From: Bryopsis sp. KO-2023
Taxonomy: Eukaryota > Chlorophyta > Ulvophyceae > Bryopsidales > Bryopsidaceae
Length of the DNA stretch: 64,000 nucleotides
Assembly (NCBI GenBank): GCA_030272585.1
Contig: BSYQ01000014.1
Location: forward strand, 806,001 to 870,000
Reading direction: 5' to 3'
Positions 1 through 11,086 of this stretch are shown piece by piece. Numbering within the stretch: the first letter of the stretch is position 1; every line of letters begins with the position of its first letter. The notes beneath the pieces were generated by a model. That model saw only the letters and a program-made list of their open reading frames with translations. It was not told the origin of the DNA and made no database searches. The position numbers and the translations under genes are program-made.

Positions 1-413
1 GGCTGCTTTTCGTGAAACCGAGAAGTCCATGAGGTCCGTTTGATCTTCAAACCAATGCAGTTGCTGAGCGGAATTCACCTCGAAGGGAGAAGGAAAAGGC
101 AATTCCTGGAGCTTGCGATAATGGAGGGGGTTTCGCAACGCCGATTTTATCATAGCCTGCCGAAACCACCACCGGATGGTCAGTTCAAATCAAATTTTAC
201 CTGCTGGCTGCTGAGGGTTTCAAATTTCTCTCCTGAGGATTTTTTTTCCGATGCAGTTGATTGTTCAAGCAGCTTTTTTAATGTGGATGATGCTACATTA
301 CGATTTGCATGAATCCCTGGCTCTTGGGTTCCACTGAACAGCGATCGAATGACCCTCGCCGGCTTAACCCGGCTAGGAACGAAAATTTCGATCTAGAACC
401 GCGCGCGCGTATG

Positions 414-746
414 TTAAGCGAAAGAGTTTGGCCACCCACCCTGACCGAATTCGAGGACATCGATCGGCTGTGTCCAGAATCGGGACGTCCCCTTACGCCC
501 GTGGGGGCAGCTGTGCAGCTCGCGATATATTCGCTGGCTGTCTTGGTCAATCCATCGGCTGAGCATTGCCAGCGCTCCCGATTGGGGTCCGAATAGGCTC
601 TCTGAAACGCTGCGTGAATCATTGTGGAGGGGGGAGGTGTTGAACCTGCACGCACCATCCCCGAATTTATCCATGCCGGCGAGAATACGGCCCTTTTCCG
701 CAAACAGCACCCCGCGAAAAAAAAGCGATCCACGAAACGCCACCAT
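414..746 (-). CDS. Possible first exon of an unrecognised minus-strand gene
   Basis: An ATG at 746 opens 110 codons on the minus strand, ending at a stop near 414. The start MVAFRGSLFFRGVLFAEKG looks like an organelle-targeting or signal region, and the DNA is CpG-rich like the first exons of the threonine deaminase and VPS52 genes nearby. A possible donor (gtgcgt) follows codon GAT at about 651, so the true exon may be only about 95 nt, with later exons outside the window. A second open minus frame overlaps it. I recognise no domain. It could be non-coding CpG-rich DNA; confidence is low. Confidence 0.22.
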   Translation of the reverse strand: MVAFRGSLFFRGVLFAEKGRILAGMDKFGDGACRFNTSPLHNDSRSVSESLFGPQSGALAMLSRWIDQDSQRIYRELHSCPHGRKGTSRFWTQPIDVLEFGQGGWPNSFA

Positions 747-1507
747 AGCAGGGGACGAGAAAAGTAACGCACCGCCTGCATGGAGCAAAAACACGGAGGG
801 GTAGCGCAAAGTGGAAAAAGGGAAACGCCACTCATACCTTTTTTTGTGCAACGTTTTCGCGTTTCCAATCGGAAGACTACAAGAACTGGGCTCGAAGCCG
901 GTTCGAACGATCGACCTTGCTTTCTTGAGGGAAAAAAAACAAAAATTCAAAAATTTGTGAACGATATGGCAAGCAGGAGCGCGAGGAGCGGTGGTGAAAT
1001 AGTTTGGAAGGGGGGGGGGTCAGGACAGATCCATCAAAAATCCGATAATATTGTGACGTCGTTTTGTTTTCTGTGGTTGGAGAGAGGTGCTTTATGTGAC
1101 GAAAATGTGTAGCTTTTCGCCTCTTTTTTTTTGGCCGTTAGAAGGAGAAAAAAAGGTGCTGTGGTGTCCTGTCATTTTTTTCAACGTAAAAACAAAAACT
1201 CAACTCAACGCGACGCCTAGAAAAATCGAAGCGATCAATACCAAAAACTAATGTCGAAACACACAAAAGCCAGAAGCTCTGCTTTCGGTGCTCAACGAAA
1301 AGCACAAAGATGGATCGAATTGGAAGGGTTGTTTTGAAGAATGACGAATCTAGGCGTGACGTCTTTTGCCACCAAACATCGGGATTCGGTTACTGGAAGC
1401 TTCTGCCGAGCATTGCTGAGAAAAGAGGGCATGAACGGTCTTTTCATCCAGTGACGACTTTGTTCGATTCTTTTTGTCGTTTTTTTGACGAAGCGATTTG
1501 CTGAGCG
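747..1507. promoter_or_regulatory. Intergenic and putative 5' region of the MORN gene
   Basis: No convincing exon is visible here. The stretch holds several homopurine and T-rich runs and two copies of a CRE/bZIP-like TGACGTC core, at 1054-1060 and 1357-1363. The second copy is extended to TGACGTCTTTTG, which also occurs in the amidase/VPS52 divergent promoter. A third GACGTCAC lies at 1627 in intron 1 of the MORN gene. The promoter role is inferred from position only. Confidence 0.3.
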
Positions 1508-2039
1508 ATGGCAGAGGAAGAGGAAGCTCCTCCACAACCGGTAGCGACGGTTTTCCGCAAAATCCACGATTAAATGTCAACGGAGACGTCTCATTCCGAA
1601 AACAAAGATCCCTGATTCAAGAAAAAGACGTCACTGTGACGCACAGTGCAAATGGATGTGTTTTTTTTTTCCGATTTCGTCTCCTTTTTCGGGAGAATCG
1701 TTGCTTTTTTGTTTTTTTTAGAGATTTGTGCAACTCCTTTTTATGAAGAAAAGGACGTGCAGAGGATTGAAATGTGCGTCAGTTTTGAGAATAGCTTTTC
1801 CCCCCCTTTCCGATGGCAGTCATGTCTTTCTGCAAAAATTTTCTCAAAAACTTTTTTTCTGTTTGTGGTGCTTTTGGTAAAGAGCTGGGAGGGAACTTTC
1901 AATGATGATGGATTGCCACATGGGCAGGTGTGCTGTCAAAATTCTGTGGAAAATTGTTATTGCTTGCAAACATAATACACTGACTCAGCAATAATTCAAT
2001 CTGCATGTTTGACAAAAATCAACGCAACTTCCCATGCAA

Positions 2040-2070
<31 letters not shown>

Positions 2071-3615
2071 GGCAGAAAAACAATATGAATACGAATCAAA
2101 CTGAAAATAATGAAAATCTGAAAGCAAGACAAATACAAGAAATTCCCAATTCAGTTCAAGAAACCACTCGTCAAGCAAAACTTACTAAAGCAAAGATACG
2201 ATTTTACAATTGCAGGGGAAAATGACCTACCCACCCCCACCCCCCAACGAAGATGGGGAGGAGATTCCAGGTGACACTTTCGAAGGAAATCTCAACAACG
2301 GAGCCAGGGAAGGCAAAGGAAAATACGTCTGGTCAAACGGATGCTCCTATGATGGCCATTACAAAGAAAACAGAAGGAATGGCCAGGGAGTTCTTTCCTT
2401 ACCCAATGGAGTGAAATACGAAGGTGCGGTGAATTTTCCACCAAAAAAAAAGGCACAGTATCATCTAATTTAAGAAAAAAAGGTGGTGGAAGGACTCAGA
2501 AAAAAAACAAAACTGTTTCCTTGTGGATGGACTGTGGTGATATATTTTTTTTCCCAAAAGAAATGGGTAATGCTTGGCACAGGGACATTTGTTGATGATC
2601 AATTTTCTGGAGAGGGGGCTTACACATATTCCTCGGGGGATATGTACATGGGGAGCTGGAAAACTGGGAAAAAGGATGGAGAAGGCTCTTACTATTTCAA
2701 GGTCCAGACCCCCCCCCCAAAAAAAAAAAAAAAAAAAAGAAAAGTGTTGCGTTTTCTCTCGAGAGCTTTAAAAAAAGAACAGCTTGCTTTCAACATGTGA
2801 AAATTGCCTTAGTCATGTTTTTCCCCAATGCAAGATTTCGCATTGAGGCTGAAAGCAATGACCCCAGAGCTCCGATAGCAATATTAACCTGAGAAACTCA
2901 CTGCCTTTCTCCAAAAATATTAAAAAATAAATTAAAAAAATAAAATATGAACATTAAAAATAAAATATTCATAAAATAATTATTCAAAGTTGGAATTGAA
3001 CTTGACTCCTACTCGCCTATTGCTCATGGAATAATTATTATGATAATAATAAATAATAATGATGAATTATTATTAATAATTTGTTTATTTTGCAATGAAT
3101 ATTAGGCGAGCGAATGCCAACTGGTGGGGGTTTGGAAAGATAACGAGTTTGTGACCGGAAAGTGGGTTTTCAGCGATGGATCCATGTTTGAAGGAAATTT
3201 CGAGAAGAGCATGCCAAAGGTATACACATACATACAAAAAGAAATTGGCATTTCCCGTTTTTCTTTGTTTAAAGTAATGCACTGGCCTCTTGCAGCCATC
3301 CACCGTCCAATGAGTGATACATTTTGTCAAATATTACATATTTTTAATGCGAATTTTAATGGCATGAACCCATAGGTTAGCTCAGTGGGCATGCTCAATG
3401 AAAAAAGTGAAAAAAAAGTAAATAAAAAAGGAATTATATACATGTGTGTATCCCTCTCTGTGTGTGTATTTGATGAGATTTCAGGGTTTTAAAAGATGCT
3501 TACTTGGACTGGTTTGCAGGGTCATGGTCTGTTCAAATTCACTGGAAGTGGCCTATGTCAGTCTGGAGATTACATCGATGGGAAATGGAGAGGCACAGAA
3601 ACTTACGTATCTTGA
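1508..3615 (+). CDS. RSPH1: MORN-repeat protein, radial spoke head 1-like
   Basis: Six exons join in frame to about 204 aa: 1508-1540, 1883-1927, 2216-2423, 2583-2701, 3106-3219 and 3520-3615. After a short acidic start (MAEEEEAPPQP), almost the whole protein is MORN repeats, about seven YxGxFxxGxxxGxGxxxxxxG-type units, for example WEGTFNDDGLPHGQGKM, split exactly at the exon 2/3 junction. The order and the odd last repeats resemble radial spoke head protein 1, which sits in the spoke head of motile 9+2 axonemes. A general MORN scaffold is the alternative. Exons 1 and 2 are very short (33 and 45 nt); exon 1 is the least certain, chosen because its ATG and donor keep phase 0. Introns carry C-run/A-run tracts at 2041 and 2709. 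Confidence 0.75.
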
Positions 3616-4023
3616 TGCTCTAGGGGAAAAAATACCACAACTTTTAAACAAGAAAACCTTCCGGCTTTCGGCTTTTCGAGTTTTTCGCAAACTTGTTTGG
3701 CTTCTTTTGTAAGATATCGCTTCTACGAATTCAACCAACACAGACTCCATATGAAAACAAAAAGGAAATCAAAAAAAGTTTTGCCCAACGGTTTGGAATG
3801 GCTCATCGTTTCCCTTCAGTGTTTTCGTTTTTTTCAACGAAAACACAGCTTCTTCTTTCTACACCATTCAAAAAAAAAACTGTAGAACGTGCCCATGAGA
3901 ATTACGTAACCCACAGAGGATGCGACACGTGACCGACAATTTGTGAAAGAATCTTGCGTCAGCCGGAGAAAACAAAAATCGAGACCTGGTGGGCCAACGA
4001 AGGTCGGCAGAATCTGCGTTACG
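3616..4023. promoter_or_regulatory. Intergenic region between MORN and threonine deaminase genes
   Basis: About 400 bp between the MORN stop and the threonine deaminase ATG. It must hold the MORN polyadenylation site and the deaminase promoter. It contains an E-box-like CACGTGACC at about 3926. No coding signal is seen. Confidence 0.3.
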
Positions 4024-7000
4024 ATGAAGAGTTCCGCTGGGCCCTTGCCCAGCTTTTCTGGACGTCGTCCGAGCGTCCCACGCACGGCCGATCCCCGCTT
4101 GCTCGCGCGAATCCCCTGTTCGTTGCGCGACGTTGGTTTCGGGGGACGGGGATGCGCCAAGAACGGGAGTTCGACACCTCACCGTCGCGAAGCTTCTGTT
4201 TCTGAAGGCGTCACCGGACCCGAAGCGCTGGAGGATGCGCTCGATGTGCCGGTGTCGCTCGTCGTCGAGGAGCAAGACGACAGTGCGAACGAGAAAGTGA
4301 AGTTCGAGAGGGGGGCCGACGAAGTGGACAGGGCATTCTTTCCGCACGAATTCGTTGCGTCTCCCGGAGAGCTGACGCCGGTCGACAGGACGAGTCCAGC
4401 GTTGGCGGAGGACGAGTATGAGGTGCCCCTGTCGTTGGGAGTGACGTGCATTGATTTTGGAAATAGATTTTTGATCGCATTGTGGGCACCATCAAAAGAA
4501 ATGAAAAATTTGATAAAATTCCTGGTGAAAGAAATCCTTGCACCTTATAGTTTCCATGCGATTTCAAAAGAAGATTGGATCATCTCGGAGCTGCCCTGGA
4601 AACGCTCTATTTTTGTTTCAATTCAAAAATAGATGGTTTACTGGGAAGAAATCTGTTTGTATTTCCTGGACTTGGTCCTTTGCATTGGAGGGGTAGGGGG
4701 GGGGGACGATTGGTTGATAAAAGCATTCAAAAATTCCTGAACAAAGTTGAGATGATAGATGGTGTGCTATGTTGTAAACTGATATGCATGACTGCAGGAG
4801 CCGGAAAATGGGTCCCAGAGCTGGCGAACGAAGAAGAATGGATATTTGTTGGAAATTTTGAAGGCCAAGGTGTACGATGTCGCGGTGAGCCAATGCAGTG
4901 AATCCCATTTTGTTTCATTTTCCCTTTCAGAATTGTGGACGCTGTCGAAACAAGTTGATTTGCACATTCAACAAAGTCTTCTGGAACCCCCCCCCCCAAA
5001 AAAAAAACAAAAAAAAAAAACTAACAAGGTCCGTGGAGAATTTGGGATCAATACTGCTTAATACTGCGGTAGACCTCCTGTAATGGTCAGTTTCCCCCAA
5101 TGAAACTTGAAAATTGAAATTTCATGAAACGATCTCCAAATTTCGCATCCCAGAAATGTTTTTTTTGTTTCAGTTATGCTGCAAGCTTCAGAAAGGCACA
5201 TTCAGTAGTCGTCATTGTCATTTTCTGGTTCCAAGAAAATTAATTTTCGCGACAGAAGAGCCCATCGGAATTAAAAAAGATCAAGCTCACCGAAGCGCCA
5301 AGGGACGGAATTTCTTTTTTTGTTTCAAGAAAAAAAAAGAAGAAAAAAGCTTGAAGTGTTGTGGATGTCGAGAGTTTCTTCTCCAAGAAGCTTCTGCCAG
5401 TGTCAGAAATAAAGTGGATTATTAACTGCAGGTTCAAACCCCATTGGATAAAGCGGAAAAACTGAGCATGCAAACCGGGAACACGCTTTTACTAAAGAGA
5501 GAAGACCTTCAGCCGGTGAGTATCTTATTGTTGAAGCATGCAAAAATGCATTAGGATCAAAAATTGAAAAAGAAAATTACAATTAAAAAAAATTGATGCT
5601 TTGAAAGGGAAGCTCCGAAAAAAAACCCATGATGTACAAACATCGATATGAAAAGATTCTCCAGCTAGGTTGGAATTTGGTGCAAGCCTTTGGTAGTCAT
5701 GTATGTATTTTTGAGAAGTGTTTTCTCCCCCATATTTTTGATGAGCATTATAAGTGTGTGTTGTTTTGCTTAGGATCTGATCAAAGACTCATCGATTTCT
5801 GAATTTGCGGGCAGAAAATGATGGTTCATATTTCCGAACGCAGGTGTTTTCCTTCAAACTTCGTGGAGCATACAACAAAATGGCAAGTCTGAGCAAAGAG
5901 GAGCTTCGAAACGGCGTTATCTGTTCTTCTGCTGGAAATCACGCCCAAGGGGTTGCCCTAGGCGCATCCAAACTGGTGAGTCCTTCGATTTCCAGCAAAA
6001 AAAAGAAAATTCCAAATTTTGAATGCTTGTTATTGATGGGTTTTATGTTCCTCCTTCGTGCGTCACTTTGAAGTTGGGGCAATATGTTTTCTAGACTTAA
6101 TTAGAGAGCACCAAAACTTCTCGAAAAAACCAATAAATAAAAATAAAAAGTAAAAATAAATAAAGTAGAGGTGATAATCACGATCCATGCAAAACTGAAT
6201 TTCTATCCCCAGGTAGCAAGCACTGGTTCGTTGTTTCGAAATCGAAATCCATTTCCTCCTGTTCGTGTCTTTCTGATATGGTTGTCTTACATAAGGTTCA
6301 TTTTTGTGAGGAAGGGCTGCCATGCCACCATCTGCATGCCAACAAGCACCCCGAGTATCAAGATCGACGCTGTCAAGCGACTAGGAGCGACAGTGGAGTT
6401 GGTCGGGGAAAGCTACCAAGAAACTCAAGCTTATGCTCTGGTACCATTTATTCATTCATTCATTCATTTATTTTTAGTCCGATATTTATTTATTTATTTA
6501 TTTATAGTCCGAGATTTATTTATTTATCTATTTATTTTTAGTCCGATATTTATTTGTTTATTTGGGGGGGGGGGAAGGGGAACATGAATGTTGCGAGTGT
6601 GAAAATTGTTCTTTCTTGAACAGAATGGATGCATTTTTTTTCCAAGTTTTATTTGCATTGTGGCGATCGCCTTAACAAGTACAGTTGTGAAGATCTTTTT
6701 TTCTTCTTTTTTTTGGGGAAATACGAAATCATTTTGCGGAAAAAGAAAATACTTATTATTAAGAAGAGGGAGTTGCGTGGTTGCAGGAAAAAAGTGTCGA
6801 AGATGGTTTAGCTTTCGTCGCCCCTTATGATGATCCTTACACCATTGCAGGTAGCCAAGGATTCGTAATAAATTTTTTCACTCAAAAAAAATATGTTCGA
6901 CTACTTCTTTAAATGAAATGTATTGCACGGAGACCTGAAAGCTTCATTCAATCAGATAAATAATCTATAATTTTAAAAAAATGAAATTAATTAATTTGTA

Positions 7001-9881
7001 GAAAGTGGATAGAAAGAAGAGCACGTACCCATAATGTACCATGATTTCAGTACAATTTAAAATTTCTTTGTCTGACCCATACTGTGAAGTTCTTTTTATT
7101 TTTTTTTAAAGAAAAATTGCGTGTGTCTGGTCAGGTCAAGGAACCATCGGCAAAGAGATCCTCGAACAAATCCATAATCAAGAGGATCTCGACACCATTT
7201 TCGTAGCTGTCGGAGGGGGTGGCCTCATTGCTGGAATTGCTTGTTATGTGAAAACCATCCGGCCTGACATAAAGGTGCTTTTTTTTTTCTTTCAATGGTC
7301 ATGTTTCGAGTTCGGTGACCGCCTGAAAAAAATAAAATAAAAATGGAGATCTGTTGCAGTTTTTTTTTTCAACTAACCAGACGCCTGGAAATGACCTGCC
7401 AGAAACTGGATGCACTCTGGCAGAATTGCAAAGAAAAAGTGAAAAATCCTGTGAAAAAAAATAAAAATAGAAAGGTGTGTTTATGGACATTTTCTCAGGT
7501 GATCGGTGTGGAGCCGAGCGAAGCGAATGCCATGGCCATGTCGCTTGCCAAAGGGAAAAGAGTTCGGTTATCTTATGTCGACAGTTTTGCAGACGGTGTG
7601 GCAGTCAAGCAGGTATTGGGATCTCCACCAACAGGAGCAACAAGCATGTATTGGTAAAGGATGGTGTTTTTTTTGTGAAAGTCATCTTATTTATATATAT
7701 GTATATATACATTGTGTAAGAAAGTGCCAGGAAAAAGTGCAGGATATGTTCTTGGTTATGTACAGTTGTGGGGACTGCCATTCAATGGCTTTGGCGCTCC
7801 AAATAGCAGCAGTGCTTGGTTTTCAACCAGGGTCGGCAAGTCAATTGCCAAAACTCGATCCGCAATCAAGAACTCAGTCAGTCTTTGCATTGTACAGACC
7901 AATCCTTTCTTTAAAAAAAAATAAAAGTCTGTTCAGGATTCTGTTTTTGAATGCCAAGGGGCACCGTTTTTATCATGGTTGAGAGTTTCGTTTGTGATTA
8001 TTGCACAGGTAGGCAAGGAAACCTTCCGATTGTGCCGAAAGCTGGTGGATGGGGTGGTGTTGGTGGATAATTCGGCAGTGAGTGCCGCCATCAAGGATGT
8101 TTACAACGAAACGAGGTCGATTTTGGAGCCTGCAGGAGCGGTGGCTGTGGCAGGGGCCAAGGCATATTTGAAACGCCACAATATCAAGGTAGAGTTCATC
8201 AGGAGCAACTTCGACCAATCGAGCTATTGACTTCAACAGCTGAATATAAATATATTTTTCTTTTGGCGGCCGAATATAAATATACAAATATATATATATA
8301 TATCCTTTACGGATTAAACATCAGGCTGGTATCGACCCTCAAAAAGACTCATATTGAAAAGAAGCCCTATATATCAAGATATGCGCTTGTGTGTGTGAGG
8401 GTTTTTTTCAATTTTTTTTATTATTTTGGGTGTCCAGGGTAGCACAGCGGTGGCGGTTTGCAGTGGGGCCAATATCAATTTCAACAATTTGAGGCTGGTG
8501 GCGGATTTGGCAGATGTGGGGGCGAACAAGGAAGCCATGCTGACCACCAAGATCCCTGAAGCTAATGGGGCTTTCAAGAGATTCGTGGATTTGGGGTTGA
8601 GTGGGACTGACATAATGGTCACAGAGTTCAAATATCGGTGAGCTGTGCAAGATGCCAGAAAACGGTCCCGTTAATGGAAAAATCGAAAAAATCGATCCAC
8701 AGACATGTACATTATACATGGGGAGAGCATGTATGTATATATATATATATGCCAGACCTTGGTTTGTCAGCCAGTCAGTTATCAAGCCAAAAAAGTCGCA
8801 GTCCCAAGTCGGGCTCATATCGAAAATATGCGATTTTATTTGGGATATTGACTGAAAATAGCCAAAAATGAGTTGTGGAACAATTAACTTCAGGATGCAA
8901 TGTATTTATAAGTACCCGTTGTGTTGATATTATTGATGAAGTGGGCAGCAATGTATCGATGGAATCTTGCAGAATGTCTAGTGTTTTTCTTTACTTTTTT
9001 TTTTAATTGCACCAATCGAATGTATTCCAGCAAGTTAATACAAAATTCACCCCCCCCCCCTTTTTTTTGTTCTTCTGTAAGATTCACTGCTGGAGCAGAT
9101 GCCCACATTCTATGGAGTGTGGCAATTCGGTCGGCTCTGGAGTTGACGGAAATGATGAATCGATTGAACGATGGGGGCTTCCCCACCACCGATATCAGCG
9201 ACGTGGAGGAGGCCTTGGAGTTCGTCAGAGGCTTCGTGGGTGGAAGGCCCAGGTGTTATATGGGGGAAGTGCCACACGAAAAAGTCATGAAGGTAATGTT
9301 TTATTTCTTTTTATTTCTTTTATATATTTTATTTTTCTTGGGGGGAGGGGGGGAGAAACTCCCCCACAAATTAAAAAATGGCTTTGAAGAACGAATAATC
9401 ATCGCACTCAGCTGGAGAATACGGTTCAAATAGGTTTTGAACTATCCTGCCTTTACGCCCCCAAAAAAAAAGAAAGAAAGAAAAAATTGAAAGGTGTTCA
9501 CAGCTTTTCTATTTTTTATTTTGAACTGCCATCAGACTGAAAGCGTCATGTAATTCTCGAGGTGGTCAGGGTCTGGACTGTGAATCCCCCAGCTCATTTT
9601 CCTTCACCGTGATTTTCTTCTTTTTTTCTTTTCCTCAGGTGACATTCCCAGAAAGGGTGGGCGCGTTGCGGACTTTCCTGGAGGAATTCAGCCCCCGCTG
9701 GAATTTCACGATGTTTTGCTACCGAAATTTCGGCAGCCAAGCCACGTCCATTCTCATCGGAGTTCAAGTGCCCCCCCACGAGCAAGCGTCTTTCGACGGC
9801 CATGTGGAAAAACTGGAGGATTTCACGTTCAGCCCCATTTCGGAGAAAGCCAATGATCTTTATAAAATGTTTCTGAAATGA
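4024..9881 (+). CDS. ILV1: Threonine deaminase (biosynthetic, two ACT domains)
   Basis: Twelve exons close in frame to 665 aa: 4024-4440, 4798-4884, 5432-5515, 5844-5975, 6315-6440, 6787-6850, 7135-7274, 7499-7612, 8009-8188, 8438-8637, 9082-9292, 9639-9881. The enzyme converts threonine to 2-oxobutanoate, the first step of isoleucine synthesis, using PLP. The PLP lysine is in [12 protein letters not shown] (about residue 201), and the phosphate-binding glycine loop is VGGGGL (about 330-334). The C-terminal 150 or so residues form two ACT regulatory domains ([25 protein letters not shown]), so feedback control by isoleucine is expected from the family. Exon 1 adds 139 residues rich in Ser, Pro and Arg before the catalytic domain, possibly a transit peptide; its donor (gtgacg) and the ATG choice are the weakest parts. 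No break was found. Confidence 0.93.
6445..6560 (+). repeat. TTTA-rich minisatellite inside threonine deaminase intron 5
   Basis: Tandem TTCA and TTTA tetramers followed by about three imperfect copies of a roughly 35-bp unit, each carrying AGTCCGA(T/G)ATTTATT. A run of ten Gs follows. It lies immediately after the donor at 6441, in the intron, and shows no sign of function. Confidence 0.75.
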
Positions 9882-11086
9882 TGAAGTTTGTGTTTCATGA
9901 TCGATATTTTTGTTTGTTCGGCAGGAGGAAAAGGGAGAAGAAAAAACAGTATAGTCTGGTCGGTTGCAAAAATATCTGTGGTGTTTTTTTTTATTTATTT
10001 GACCTGAGGGAGGGGAAAGAAAAAGGATATTTATTTTTTAGAATTCAAAGGAAAAAGGTTAGGTTTGAAATGTGATGAGGAGAAGAACGATCGGTGTTGA
10101 AATGTGGGGTTTTTCAACCCTTTTTTTTTCTTTCGCCAACTTTTTCTTTTTTTTCTTCCTGTGTTGGGTATTTGGGGCTGCTGCGAGGACTTATATATGT
10201 TTCGTCGTATTTGAGAAGAATTTCAATTTCCAACTCCCGATGGACGCGCTGGAGGTAATTTTTTTGTTGAGTACAGTTTTTTTTAAACGAGAGAGAGGCC
10301 AGGAACACGTGGTGAAATTCAGGCTGAAAAAAAAGATTAGTTTTTATGCTTTGTGAGGGAAAAAGCCTTTTGAAAAGAAAAAGCCTTTTGAAAGAAAAGG
10401 AGTTTTGAAAGGAAAAACTATATGTATCAGTGGTCTGGATGGCAGACTTCCCAGAGAATGTAGTGGAGAGTCCCCCCTCCTCACAGAACAGAAATGTGGG
10501 TCGACTGCGAATTTCAAGTGGCATGCTGTCTCAATGATCCGAGCAATATGTATATACTCCAAAACCACACATTGTTTTCAGCCAACCAAACGGTGAAAGA
10601 ATAAAATAAAAAAATCAGCTCCAGCCACACAGACCTTGGTTGCATTTTTCGCGAATTTGACCACATATTGCCAAACATTAGTTTCCCAAAGGTGGAATTT
10701 ATTTTATTTTTATTAATTTTGAGAAAAAAAAATCCAACAATAGTAGAGAGCGTGAGCACAATTTGCTTCTTTTTTGGCAGACACCACTGTATGCTCGAAG
10801 ACCTCAACAACTCAGCATTACACAAAAACGACATACATACATCATCAAAACTCAAAATTTTGGATTTCTTTAACCTCCTCTCAAAATTACGAGGTCGACC
10901 AAAAAACAAAAACACCTCGTACAATAAAATAAACAAAAAAAGACCCTTGCTGCCTCATTGACCAGCGCAGGTATGTGCGATCATCCATTTTTCAACCACG
11001 TTCTTTTCCACATTTTCCACAAGAAGCACAAAGTAATGCTTCCTTAGCCAAAAATACATTTTTCTAAAACACTCGGGGTTTTAAAT
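9882..11086. other. Convergent intergenic region, no gene seen
   Basis: This is the space between the 3' ends of threonine deaminase (+) and the amidase (-). It is T/A-rich with long homopolymers. Several ORFs of 60-140 codons exist on both strands, but they are low-complexity (F/K-rich) and lack splice or domain support. Confidence 0.5.

Noticed and set aside
7678-7720. TATATATGTATATATAC stretch as a promoter in the threonine deaminase gene
   Set aside because: It lies well inside an intron, and similar AT microsatellites occur at 8289, 8733 and 56652.
10114-10936. ORFs of 136 and 140 codons on the minus strand between the deaminase and the amidase
   Set aside because: They are F/K/S-rich low-complexity frames from homopolymer DNA, with no domain or exon structure. 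The amidase ends in frame at 11087.
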